From Apostichopus japonicus (Eukaryota > Echinodermata > Holothuroidea > Aspidochirotida > Stichopodidae): 64,000 nucleotides of DNA. The notes below the pieces were generated by a model. It ran no database searches, had not been told where the DNA came from, and was given only the letters and a program-made list of their open reading frames with translations. How positions within the stretch are numbered: position 1 is the stretch's first letter; every line of letters begins with the position of its first letter. The stretch lies in assembly GCF_037975245.1 (NCBI RefSeq), contig NC_092574.1:15077713-15141712 (forward strand), in the 5' to 3' direction. The translations under genes and the position numbers were made by a program. Shown here piece after piece: positions 1 through 13,900 of the stretch.

Positions 1-60
1 AATGACAGTCTCGTATCTCTATTCTTAATTTTTTTTTTTTTTTTGTTGGTTTGTTTACAG

Positions 61-3000
61 CTTAGTGACATTTGGAAATGTTATCAGAGCGTTGGGAGAT
101 CCCAGATCGAAAGGTGGTCATGTTCCTTACAGAAATTCAATCATCACAAGACTATTGCAGGTTAATTAACCATTTTTAATATTTTTGTTTTGTTTAACGC
201 AGTTGATTGCGATTACCACTTTTCATTATCTCTTGACATTAGATATACTCGCCAAGGAGCTATTTTGGTACTTTCTCGTCACAAAAGATGTTTAAAATTT
301 CTAGAGAAAGTCCTTGTCAGGAGTGACAACATTCTCGTCAATAACTGTTTAAGCCAGCTGGCTGATATATTTACTCATTTTTTTAATATGAAAAGAAATT
401 TCATGGACCTCTTACAGGACATAGCCTGTATAGCTTGACTCATCTTGTTGGAGAAGCTGGAAAATATAATCGTACATGACAAAACAACAACTATTTGAAG
501 TAAACATTGATGCAACTGCTTTCTTCTTTTAAGACCTAGCTAAATATTTCCATACCACAGTGTGTGATACTGTTGCCCAATTCAGGTGTGTCATTTAGAA
601 CTGATTTGAGAAAATGATGTGCTCAAAATATGGCTAATTTCGACCATGCTTTGGTGGTGTGTAGAAGTTACTTATGGTGTTGTGTAAAAAATATTGGTAA
701 TGTTCTGGCAATATTTTGTACTCTGTAGTTTTTTGGGAGGAGATCCGATTCTAGACAACCAAGCCTAAAGTCTGGCCAATTTCTATAGACCCGTAGTTTA
801 ACACAATTGTGTTAAGAACTGGTTTTGGAGGATTGTGTAATAGGCTATTTTGACCAACTTCAATAAATGCCATTATGTTTTAAACTTTTCAACTATAATC
901 TAGTGCCCTGTTATCATTATTTGTAAACTGCCATGAATTGAGATACTTAAATTTGAAATATAAAGTGAATGGAACAATCGCGTTAGTAATTTACTCTAGC
1001 CAAAAAAATTATGGTTACTCGAGGCACAACTAAATGTTCAAATGGAAGAGACTAGTTATAAATATTTACAAACTAGTCGTTTTTAGGTTCCTTCGTTACA
1101 TCTGCCTATTAAAATTGACAGTATTAGCCTTGACGCCCAATCTACAAGTAATTTGTTTATATTACTTGATATTTCAACAGACTGATTCGCAGCATATTAT
1201 TCAATGCTTACATTGACACTGACTCCCTCGATCAAATGGAAAAACAAAATAATTAAACCTGGCATATTTGGTATGATTTCTCACCCCAATTCTGTTATCT
1301 TTTGCTTTTTTCCCTTCATTTTTAGGATGCACTCGGAGGGAACTGTTCCTCTCTGGTGTTTGCGACAGTCTCGCCTGCAGATACCTGCTACAATGAATCT
1401 CAGAATACTCTGGAACATGCACAGTACTGCAGGAACATCGAAAATGTCATAAAGAAAAATCTGGTCAGTTGATTTCAAGAAATTAAAAGATGCGGGTTTG
1501 CTTCAGTCTAAGTTTGATTGTGTAAATCAACTGTAAATCAAGCTGATACACGACTCTTGTCGTGTAGCTTTGCCTGCACTGTAGTGTGACTGGTTCGTGG
1601 TATTTCCCTCAGTTAAATTTAAACTCTATTGATAAAATGTTGCTTGTCATTATGTATCCAGATTTACAACTTCCAACAACCGTTTTTTATCATTTAAAGA
1701 ATATTTCAAGCCTGGTAAATTTTTATTTGTTTGACCGATGAATATCATGTTGCTATGGTATTTGTCGTCACGCAAATCCTTCTGTGGCTTCAGAAAGATA
1801 CAACTTGCGAGCGACGAACAGTTTGTGGCAAGTCTGTTTAAACTTGCAAGATGCTAAGTAAGTTTATCTCTCAGAATGGTCGCCAAGGTTTCACAACTCT
1901 GAAAAGCAGATCGATAACTATATTTATGATCGATCGATTGATTGATTGAATGTATTGTTGAAAGTTGACATTACATTAGGTTGTTACTGTGTGTGGTTTA
2001 GGTGGACTCGTGTTGAAGGTAAGACAAAATGTTTTCCGGTAATTCAGTGTCATTTAACATTGGAGTTTGATCATTCGAAACAAAATTAAACCTAAATTGC
2101 ACATTTACGAGTAAGAAAAAGATGAGTTATTTAGTAAATACCAGACTCATTCTGAAATACAATTTACGAGGTAATTTCCTTCACTTAGAATAGATGCAGT
2201 TTTTTTTAGACATGCATGAGAACCAGTTTTGTTGATCTTCAAAACTAGGCCGTATAGGCTGAGCAGAATACTTAAGTTCTATCAATTAGTTTTGCTTGCT
2301 CTCGTTTCAGTAAGTTTCTCGTAAGTCATATATCACAATGTTGTAAAGTCAAATTTCAAAAAAATATATATTTCAGCTCTGAGAAGCAAATCATGCTATA
2401 ACTGACGGCATTTTTGTGTAAGAAACATAGTTTAATTTCTTTTGGCTGTTTTACAGTGGAATGGTTCAGTTAAAATGACAATTGAGTTTATACCTGTCTC
2501 TCTTTCATTCTACTTCCAGGATGATAGTGATAGACTTAGAAATGAGCTGAGAGAAGAAATTAGCCGCCTGAGGGAAAAATTATCTGCAAGTAACCTTTCT
2601 GATCCATCAAGCAAAGAGGATGTTTCAAGAATGCAGGTGGGTCTTCATGCAGATATCTCCCATTAAATTCAACTTACACCTGTTGTCAATGTATCAAAGT
2701 CATTGCAGAAGAGGAACTAAAATATTTTAGCCACATTACATACTTATAGTTGAAATGTTTCTTTGCAGAAACAAATCATAAAATATTTATCACATCTCCA
2801 TGCATTACATCAGATTGAGTGGTTCTCACTGTTCTCCCTTTCAACATATATACTCAAGTGTAAACTAAGCAATGTAATTGAGCTATCTTTGTATCACTAG
2901 CCTAACCTAACCTAATCACCTGCTGCAATCAAGGGAAAAAAATAAAGAAACTGACCTATCCTATCCTGCATTTTAAGCACTGGAATAATCCCTTCCCCCC

Positions 3001-6000
3001 CTTTTTTTTGGAATTAGTGGAGATTATAGTTGCCATAGTGACAATAAGTTAGACACACATTTGTAATAACTTGTGCCTGTAATTCTTTCTTTGTTTGCAA
3101 ATCAGTAAAGTTCTAATTAAAATTGATCACAGCAATTTTGGTGGCCAATTAAGTTATCTTTGAAGAATTTGAACATCGTCCTGATTCTGTGGTGGCTTAA
3201 ATATTATAAAAACCTATCACAATTAACTTGACAGTGTATGTGCTCTCACAATATGTGAACACACTTCAGGTAGAATGTATGTTACAAAGAACAGTACATT
3301 AATGTTAAATTAATTTCTTTGAGTTTTGGTTGTTGTTATCTCTCCTATTTTGTTCTATCTATAAATATTTCTTCTTCTAAAATTCTTTCTCCTGTCTTGA
3401 AGATCACTTGCATCATTACATAGTTTCTATTTTTTTTTTAAATAGTATGTCAAAATCAGCATATTTGGAGCTACTATTTTGCTTTATCCTTTATACTCAT
3501 TTATAAAATTATATGTATAACGTAACACTTTGCCAATGTGAAAATAAGAATACAAATTTGAACTGAAAACATAAATCACATAAATTATGAGTCAGATACA
3601 ATTTTCCTTAGTACCCACAATGCACGCAGCAGAAATGTTAATAAAGGCATTATCAGTTTATTCATTAAGTTTGTCGTTCATCTTTCAAACTCTCTTAGGA
3701 TCTGATCAAAGACTTGCAAGTTGCTAAGACTCAAACCTGGGAAGCAAAAGAGAGATTTTCGATGCAGTACGAGGAAGACAGAAAATTGAACCTGGCAAAG
3801 AAGGTAATATTTATCAACTTATCACTGGAAACGGTCACAACTTTTGATACTGATTAGCTGTTTGCTAATTTCTACCGGAACTCTGGTTACAGTTCATATC
3901 ACATAGAAACTTGGAGTGAAACTGCAGTTGTATATAAGGCCTTGCTAGTGCTTGGCTACAGTGGGCTATGGTGGGCTACGGTGGGCTACGGTGGGCTTCG
4001 TCTACAGTGAAACCCACAAAAACTGGGGTTGTCCATCTCTTCTATTCCTTACTTGAATACTGTAAAGTGCACATTTGATGTTTACGAAAAATACCCTTTT
4101 ATAACTGCTTTTACAAGACAGATTTGCAAATATTTTATGATGTTTATGCTTCAGGGCATCCTCCAGTGGGTCATGGCCGAGAGTTTGCGCCGTGACAACA
4201 AGCAGATCCAGGAGAGGATGATGGTGATGCAGAATGAAAAGGATTTGGTAAGCAGTTGGATTGATTAGAAATTTATGCAGAACAACTGTTTTTGTTAATA
4301 GAATAAATTTATTTATGCATAGCTAGTTAACGATCATGGCATCAGCATTGCAATTTCCTTGTAGTGAGTTAGACTACACCTTTTGTACCAGAATAAACAG
4401 ACTGTCGCTAATGTGGAGTATCCCCATATGATAATAATAATACAAAACATGTATATAGTGCGATAAACACCGGCATCAATGCGCTTTACAAAAATAGAAA
4501 AGCTACAAAATAAACACATGATTAAAATAAACACAAGTATATAAGTAATGTTCACTTAACAAGGCCCATTAAGAAAATTCAAATTAATATTAATGTCTGT
4601 TTTTTTTTAGTATCCTACCTGTTGTTATTACATATTGCATGGAACAGTTTGTTCAATATTCAACCCTCTCCCCTCCCCTTTGCCCTCCCCCCACCTTCCT
4701 TTGTTTGTCATAAGCAATGCATTGTTCCTTATTTCTCAAAACAGAGGACAGGTACATGTCAGATATGTTGGCATTCATTAATTAATTCTGTGTTTCGTTA
4801 CTATATTTTTGGCATTTCTGGCTCCCCTTGCACTATCAGCTTCAAACTGAGTACAAAGAGAAGAGAAAATTAGTGGATTCTTTGAAAGAAGACTTACAAC
4901 TCAGAATTGTGGAATACACCAAGATGGCAGAGAGTGGTGAGTAGCTTTATCAATTCCATTACAAGTATCTCAAAGTAAACAAACTGGTTACTAAAACAGT
5001 ATTATGTCATTGAGTGAAATAATTATATTCAGTTTCTCTTCGATTATACAATTCTTTGGATTGCACGTTTACAACCAAAGTTTCTTGGCATTTTTTGAAG
5101 TGTGATACCAGAAGATAATAGTTTCTTTGCAGGACAAATAGTAGATCTATAGTCATCATTAATTTGTGATTTTTAACCCTACCGCCGTGAATTACAGGCC
5201 AATCTGCACTTACCCTCTTATCAAAGTTTCTTGGCATTTTGTGAAGTGTGATACCAGAAGATGCACTTACCCTCTTATAAAAGTTCTCTGGTCGATTCAA
5301 CCTAGCTTGGGAAAGACAAAACCTCCAATGTGGGCTTTTTTTGGACTTTGGTATAAGATGAACACTCTGCAGTTTCCTCGTTGCATACAAATTAGATTTT
5401 TTTTGTTTTGTTTCTTGTTTTGCTCTTTGAAGGTAAAGCGACGGAGGAGGAGACGAAAGCAAAAGTGAACGCCATCCATGAATTAAAGGAGAAGGTCAAG
5501 AGAGAAGGAGAGTCGTTAAAAGAAGTCAAGAAACAGCTGAAGGAATTACAGGACAGACAGAAGAAGGAGAAGGAGGTCAGAGATAATAGACTATCTGTTA
5601 ATTATCTTATCACTAATCACTAATTATAAAGGATGAGGGGCTTCGTATTCATGTTTCTGTCAGGTTCTGCCAGGGTCAGGCTTTACTTTCCCTAAAACAT
5701 CCTGTGAGGTATATGATTCCATTTTGCTACAAGGAACAATTCTTTAAGTTTCACCAGTAAAGTCAAGATGGTACTATAAATATATCACCAGTAAGGTCAA
5801 GACGGTTATGTTTTTCAAGACAATGTGTTAATATAATTAGTATCATGGTTGTGGAGAGGGTTGTATTACCTTTAATAAAAGTAAGGACACATTAGAGGTT
5901 CCCCCCTACACCTTCTTTCCCCTCCCCATTTCCTCTCCCCACATTGTTTTTACAACTCAACACTTGTAAAGTTTACATATCTTCATGATGATGACTGCAT

Positions 6001-8136
6001 TAATTTTCCTTTTGTTTGAAGTGGTGGGGGGGTTGGTGGGGTTAGGTTTGGTTCAGATCATCTTATCACTATCAAATTTTCCTTTGATTTTGTAAACCAA
6101 TCTTGATGAAATTTTACATTCCCTTGGACTTTTAACAGGATATGCGAAGTCAGCAATCAGACCTACAACATAACTCCGAGCTTCGCCGGTTGGCCAGAGC
6201 AGAGGAGAGGAAGAAGTTAGAGGCAGAGAATGCTTTGATGCTGGAGGATGAGTTAGAACGGATGAAGATGGAAGTAGACCACCAGAAAGCAGAGATACAG
6301 GTGAGATCTCCTGCTTTCATATCAATAAAGTCTTGTTTGTTAATCTTCTTCTGTTCGTAACCATGACATGCTCCTCGATGCGACACTTATCTCTCATCAA
6401 AAGTAATTCTAGCAAGAACAAATGGGCACATATAATGGCTAGGTAATTAGGTGACTCCCTTGGTAAAACAAGGGACATTACTGCCTGGAATCACTGGTTG
6501 GAATTTCATTGAACTTCTACCATACTAGTTTTATGAAAGTTTTCTTACTATTTCGAAGTCAGTGTTATAATCATGCTAGCATCTTCACTTCCATTCAAAT
6601 GGAATTCCAACCAGGCATTTTATAAACTTTAGCCAAAAACCTCAAGATATGATAATTTTTAAGTATGTTTTTAAAGGTTTCATCTGAACCCTGGTAATTG
6701 ATTATTATAATTAACATTTTAAGGAGTGCGAAGAGTCCATGTGAAACATCTTTTGCATAAAATTTATCCTTTCTTTTCCAATCAAAATTCTAGATACTTC
6801 CAATTTTCAGGATTGGATAAAATACCATCTATGATGACATTTCTTGTCAATAAAATAACCTATTTACATATTTTTTTTATCTTTAGCTCAAAAATGCTGA
6901 AGGTTTCACGTATTCTAAAGACGAGGCCATGCAGATGGAGATCAATCTTGCTCGGGAGAGAGAGGAGAGGCGAGTGGTCACCATGCAACTGCAGGCCATC
7001 GATGCAGAAAAGAAACTTGTCCTAGAGGAACTGAAAGAGTCCTATAATAAACACAAAGAAGAACTGGAAATACAGAAATTGCAAAATTTTCAGGTAAATT
7101 AAAAAAAAAAAGGAAGTTTGAGGTAGGGTCAGTCTCTTCCTGTTATTATCTCATCAACAAATATTGGGAACTTAAGTTTGCTTTTTTTGCAGTTTTTCTT
7201 GAGCAGTTACTTTTTATATAGAATTTTCCATCACATGATCAACAAATTTCACATTCTGTTTAGCTTTGTTTTAGTCTCAAACCGTCGTTTTTCATCTCTT
7301 CAGACTTTCCGAAACTACAGAGAGGTGTTTGAAGAACAAAAGGTTGCTCTCGAACAGCGATACCGAGCTCTGCTTGAAGATGCGGTCCAAGATGCCATTT
7401 TCCTTTCGAGCAGAAATTCCGAGTTGGAGCTCGAAAATCAGGGACTGAAGCAAGGTAGGGTATCACAAATGTTGTCATTTAAGATGTTTAGCACATTTAC
7501 ATTATCATTCATTTAGCTAGTTTGTAAACTAATCCCAGAATGCACCACTGCAACTGTAATGCCAAAAATGTAAGAGGGATTCACAGAGTGGAGACAAATG
7601 TGTTAGGCATTGCAATCCTGTGCACTTCAGCTGGCCTACCGAGTTACTAGTAGATCAGTGAAGTTAGGCCTGTCCATTTTTCTATTGAGGGAGGGGGGGG
7701 GGGTGGACATGCACCAAAGTTGACTAATGTCCATCCTTTGGGGGGATGTGATAGGAGATGACCCCCCTCTGAGAAACTTGTTTTTCGGAAAGGGAGAGAA
7801 AGGGAGAGATACAAAATTGTGCTAGAATTTCATTCCTTTTTAACTACATTCATGGGCAACAAGTTTATGTGTTGCCAGTGTTTACAGCATAGCAGCATTA
7901 GTGTTTATAATGTAGCCCTTTTGGAAGATAGTCTGAACAATTTGTAGGGAGCTAGTGGCTACAGCATTGGTTGAAGTACTACCAGGGTTCTTTTGTGAAA
8001 GAAGTACAAGCATGATGGTTTTTGTCTTACTTTTCTTACATCAGAAATTGCAGAATTAAAAGATAAATTGTCAACACAGAGAAAGAGAAAGGATTCATCA
8101 TCCTCCAGCAGCTCAGATGAAGAGAAGGATAATTGA
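61..8136 (+). CDS. Kinesin superfamily protein, 3' part of gene (11 exons, 467 codons in window)
   Basis: Coding exons with GT..AG borders and matching phases: 61-160, 1326-1463, 2520-2636, 3699-3803, 4155-4247, 4840-4936, 5433-5575, 6139-6300, 6887-7093, 7304-7454, 8045-8136 (stop TGA 8134-8136). The 5' exons lie before the window. The first two exons encode the end of a kinesin motor domain: GNVIRALGD, then [19 protein letters not shown] (the usual form is PYRDSKLTRLLQDSLGG), then a VSPA..CYNES.NTL.HA stretch. The rest is almost pure charged coiled coil ([26 protein letters not shown]), ending in a Ser-rich acidic tail ([12 protein letters not shown]). The segment [12 protein letters not shown] resembles the TWE.K element that follows the motor in kinesin-3 proteins, but I see no FHA or PH domain, so the family is uncertain. 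The Asp and Lys of the common RDSK motif are Asn and Ile here. Expected role: ATP-driven movement on microtubules, with dimerisation through the coiled coil. Confidence 0.85.
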
Positions 8137-10947
8137 ACTGCCGGGGAGTAGAGGCGGTCGACGAGCATAGAAGTGTAAGCTGGATAGGCATGTACAGTAG
8201 TAAGAGAACGAAGCTCTGATCTGTCAGTAACCCCAGTGGGTGAAGCCACGATATAGGTGACTGGGTGGTAGAGTTAGAGGAAGGTGGGCAGGGGTATCTT
8301 TTTTAAAATAGATAATAATGTCTGTATTGAAATACACCAGGACCCTGAATAAACCAACAGCCAGTATGGTGTGTAGGCTAATGGATATTGGAAAAGAAAT
8401 TAATGAAAGGGTGGGAAGGACTTTTTCTTTACATAAACTGTCATGGAGATATGTAAATCAAGGACAAACTAAAACGAATGACATTTGACTTTGTACAGGG
8501 TTAATTATCATTCGTGAATGAGAGCGAATTACAGCGAAGGACGGGGGTGAGAAGAGATAGAATGATTAACGGAGTGGAGTAAATGCGGTTATTGGTTTTT
8601 CTACGCAAAAATGATTTGAGGAAAATCGCATGTTACGTGGTTGCAGGGATTTGGTGTATTTTACACCCCCTTTGGCACCCCCTTTAAAAAAAAAATCTTT
8701 TTTTTTCCCATAGAAATGTCCAATATAAGGACTCTTCCTGAAATTTTTAGCCGTTTCAAGATTATAGTATTGTTAGTTTCTAACAATTAAAATCGGTAAA
8801 ATGATGTTAAATTTACTTTTTAAAATCAGACTTACAATTTCGCTTACTATAAGGTGCGTTTGTATCTTGTCCGTACTTTATTAGATCTGTAAGCCACGCA
8901 CTTCGCGTCCACTCGGTTTGCGTGGCTTTTATTGTCTGTGCTGTCATTCATTTTAGTCAACGCAATTTTTTAGTGTGTACAACATATTGTCATTCGTTGT
9001 GTGTAATGCAATTGTCATTCGTTTTAGTAACACCCTGGAAATCAGCAAGACTAATATAACTGGGAAAAAGAGGGAGAGGGGAGTGTTGGGGTAAAATTTG
9101 CAATTCTCTGATGTCACTTATGCTGCACCACCATGACTATTCAACTCTGAAGACTGTTAGGATACATGTAATTGTAGTGAACTGTGGCTACTCAAAGTAG
9201 ACCTAAGCATCAGGTATGAGAGGTACTTATGACTAGGAACATGATCTGAGCCAGGGTGTCCATGGAATCATGTCTTTCCGAATTGTATGACAAAATCCTG
9301 CTCGATTTATTGAAAAATGCTTTTGAAATGTTGCTTATGGTTAAGCATGTTCATTTAAGAATGTCCCATAGAATTTTAGTGATCTGATTATCTTGTGTAA
9401 TGAAATTTAAGTGCAGCTTTTTAACACAATATTTAGATCTTTGTCCAGAATTCTTTGTATTTCCGTGACATGCGCTCCTCAAAGAAGGGGTCAAAATGAT
9501 CGTGAAATTTCAAATCGCTAAATCACTGCATCACAGAAATTCTTAAACAGTTGAAATCCATGTGATCAATTTTTCATTTGTAGATGATTTACAATCAATT
9601 TTAAGTTAAATGACAATTACACTTTTATAAAATAGATATCTATAATGGGGACTGTACAGTTTAAGATATTAGTATATATTTAAGAGTAACTTAGTTTTAT
9701 AGAGTAATGTTTTTCAACCTCATTTCATGTTTGCTATGGGATGACCTTGGTAATTTATCTTCATTCTGTATAACTAGTATTGCATCTTTATCTTGCATCT
9801 TTGTATTGCATCTCTTTATATTAGGTTATGTTCACACCTTCCATGTGTAGCAGTTCGATATAGATATGCAAATAACGATTTTGTGGTCGATCAATGTGAA
9901 AACCACAACTAATTTCTTTTCTCCCTCCCGGCTTGTATATATGAAAAGTCAAATGTTCACCACTTTCTTTAGTTTTGGTTATCCCTCCTTTCCATAATAA
10001 CATACTATTGGGAAATATATATAAACAACCAGTGTGGCATTATTTGGAAATTGATGTGATGCCATACAATCTCTCTCTCAAACCAAAGATAACAATTTGG
10101 TTGTGCTTGCAAAATATCGAAGTACATTTTTGGATTTTTTTCTTAGCATCCTTGATCTCTTATTAATAATGCTTAAGTTGCAATTGACCCAAGGTCGCTA
10201 TCTATAAACAGCAAAATCCAACCATCATCCTATTTCAGCTGTTTTGTTCAAAATTAGGTTACTCAATGAAATAAACTTACTGACACTATAGCACACACAT
10301 GGACTCCTATTTGCATAGCTATGAACTCATCAGTATTCAAATCCATTTGAAGAGACAACCCTTCAGGCAAGTGCAAAGCAACAAAATGTAATTTTAAAAA
10401 GTATTTAATGGATAAGCAGATTGCTAACAGTTTTGTTTGAAGTTTAAAGTATGTGTTTTATGTACCCTACAGTATGTCCTATACATACTGGTGATGTCAG
10501 ATTCTCTCCTTTAACAATGTATTGATTGAATTGTTAATGAGGTGATATTTATATTTTAGATATTTCCTTTGAAATTCCAATATTATATAGTAGTCTCTGC
10601 AGAGTCCTCAGGTTTGTGAACTAATTAGAATACTTTATATTAATCCTTTATATTGAATTCCATATTCTATGCTAGACCAGCTATTCCAGGAAAAGTCCGT
10701 CCAAATAAAAAAAGTCTTTCATTGCTTTGCTTTTACTTGTTTCAAACTTGTTATGATAATTTATTGTTTCAGATCTGTTCAAATAACTAATTTTATAAAT
10801 CATGAAAAGTATAAACAAAGTTATCTACGACAAAAAAAAAAAGTAGACAAAATACGGACTGATTTATTTTTCGTTCTTTTTAATCTCCTTTGAATTGTCA
10901 CCAATTTCAAGAATGTACATTTCTTTCAAAACTTCATATCAACGATC
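8137..10947. other. Kinesin 3' UTR and intergenic DNA between convergent genes
   Basis: No coding exon is seen. The first part is presumably the 3' UTR of the kinesin gene; an AATAAA lies near 8347 and others lie near 10270. The RPS3A gene converges from the right and its stop codon is at 10948-10950, so both 3' ends point into this interval. Short open frames near 9821-10166 and 10669-10893 show no domain and no splice context. Confidence 0.5.
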
Positions 10948-13900
10948 TCATACGCTGTCTTGGATGGGTGGTTCGTACCCTTCTGGCCGTTCCACTGCAG
11001 CGCCCTCTTCACCTTCTGTTCCAGTTGTCTTTGTTGCTCCTTCACCGTGCAACTCCAACAGACGACCAACTGAATGAGGGGAAAAAAAAATATACCTCAC
11101 TGAAACAACTATTCATCTAAAAGAGGGAAGGACAATCAGGTGGAAATTACTACAAACATTCTACTTTGAGATTGTTACAGGCCTAGAATTTCACCATTTC
11201 CGGCCTAGAATTTCACCATTTCAGCCACTTGCTAAAATATCAAGTTCCCACTGGCATTTTCCTGAATTACCAAAGAAATCGGCTATTGTACAGGCTTATG
11301 ATAGCAGTCCAATAATATTTACTGATTATAAGCGTTAATACAGGACTTATGTCAGGTACAGATATGCCAATTCTTCGACTGGTGATTGTTAACAGATTTA
11401 TCATGTAACTATGTTCTTAATGTCTACAGGCAGAAAAATCCTTTTGTATATTTTTCTCTACTGGCTGCCAGTGAAATCCACTGGCAACTATAGCCAGGCA
11501 ATAGCTTCTTTTTTTTTGTGTATGTGTGGGCATGGTTATCGTAAATAACAGAAATCAACAGAAAGGACACAGGAAGCTGTGTCTTAATTCAGGTTGTAAG
11601 TTTGCAATGTCCCTCGCCAGCAATGTAATAATATTCACACATTATTTGGCTACAAGGTTTCTCATTGATCTGAATACAATATTGCATGGTTGCAACAACC
11701 ATTTAGCTGCTCAGGAGCTTATTTACCACTGGCAGCAATGTAATTTAAATGGTGAACATACTATCAAACTTGGGTTTCCTCAGGACCTTGACCTTCCTGA
11801 TGTAGACATCGTGGAGTGGGTAGATGCTGTGACAGGCCTTCTCAATGTCGTGGGCAATGCTGTCGGGGAGGAGTTTGTTGACCACCTCTTTCAGGTCATT
11901 GTTCTGGCATTCCTTTGTGATGATGTTGATCATCCTGTCCCTGATCCTTCGGACTTGCTGTGTCTGGGCGTAGGAAGTCTTCTTGATCTGGTTCTGTCGC
12001 TTCTTGGTGAAGCCGATGCAGAAGATGCGGAGAAAGTAACCGTCAGAGGTCTTCAGGTCCACACTGGCATCGATCAAGGTCTAGTAAGAACAATCAAAGG
12101 AAGACATCAACACATCAAATTCAGTGCAGGCAACTTCAATGTCCTGCACAACATTGAATGTGACCACTTCCAGTCATTATCCAGCCCCTCCCCTCAACAT
12201 GTATAAAAAGAAAAGTTCCCCACTTTAATTTACCCCCCCCCCTCTCACCTTCCCAAAAGTACCAAAAAAGCCATCCTAAGAGAAGTTTCAACTCTGACAT
12301 CACTGAATGACAGTTTATCTTGAACTGAGTTATATTTCACATATCATATTATCTTCCATGAGACTTGGTGATTGACGTCTCTGTTACTTGGATTATCTCA
12401 CCTGCCATTTCTTGACCATAGAGCAATACTTGTCCCTGGTCAGAGTCATCCCGTGGAAGTTGGTCAGACAGTTCTTGCCTCTAACATCCTCAACGATCAG
12501 ACTGAACTTTCGGAATGCACCTTCGTCGTTTTGAAGATCTGCCTGGGAGACCTCAAACACACGTCCCTTCAGACCATCGGCAGCCATCTCTGAAGAGTAA
12601 CAATCATAAATTAATGTAGTGAGTTGAAAATAGGTCCTTAGTACAATCATGTTATTGTTCTTCTGCAATTGACTGGCTCATGAATTATTCATAGCTTGGT
12701 CCACATGGGCAGCATGTGGTCAACAGCATCTCTTTGTCTATAACCTCACTTTCCCTGATTTTGTTAATGTAGATACATCTTTAAGCTAAAGTAGTGCTGC
12801 TTAAATTTCATCCTGTAAGTCTGTTTTACTATTGATTCTTACTTTCTTATGTATACATGTTTAAAAAATACTTATAATTTGGTGCTATAGTCAATTCTCT
12901 GAAGTAATATGGGGTTTGGATGTAATTATTAAGAATATCCATGCGCTTGTTAGCCTGAGTTTATGCTAATGCACCCTCCTGGCTTGGCGTGGGTAGGAGT
13001 TGCATGTGGGAATTTCAAGGAGCATGGTCTTTATTAGAATCAGAGAAGAAAAGTTGTCCGTTTCCAGTATAAAACGATGATAAAGAGTTAATTTTGGTTC
13101 TGTTGGTGAGTAAATTTTTAATATTGTCACACCTGTTTCTTTAGTTGTTGTTTTGGTTTAAAATGAGGCTATAAGATATTGATTGAAATTATGTATAATC
13201 ACGATATTGTCTAAGTGCAAAGTTGGTCACTTAAATAGTGTGTGGGTATCAGTTCCACGAAATTTAACGTTACAAAGTTAAGAGTTTCTATTTGTATGAA
13301 ATTTCGATGTGATTTATTCAGCTTCATATTACAGCATGTGAACACTCAATTTATATCTTATGTAAGCTTAATTTTATATTTTATTTATCCATATTCCATG
13401 TTACAAATTCAGTATGTATAATTGATAATTTCATCAATTCTTGGAGGCCCTAGGTTACACCTTTTGGCAAGAATCAGAGGGATAAGCCTAGACTGTTCAC
13501 ATTGTGGTTATATAGGCATGGTAGGGAGTAATTGTACTGATCATTCAGCAGTGTTTCTTTCTGTGTTATTAATATTTTACTGTTAATATGTTGAACCTCA
13601 TTAAAAGAATAATGTAAGATTAAGATGATTGTCACAATATGTATTTAAGGATCAGTGCATATTACAATTCTGTATAGCGACGTAACACTGGTTATAAGGA
13701 TTTTGCAGTGGTTTATATCTTTTTAGTTATAAATGTTCTCTTGTTCATTGTTTGTTGTTTATATGATTTAAGTGATAAGGTTTACTATGGTCAGTAACAC
13801 ATTGTTCACCATTCTTTTATAGTGTTTTATGAACAATATATCATTAGCTGTATGTTGGTTTTATTAATTCAGGCTACTCGGTTGTGCGATGGTGAAGGTC

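Noticed and set aside
11526-12206. Open frame of 226 codons on the + strand
   Set aside because: It lies antisense over RPS3A exon 4 (11762-12080), whose protein is clearly recognisable on the other strand.
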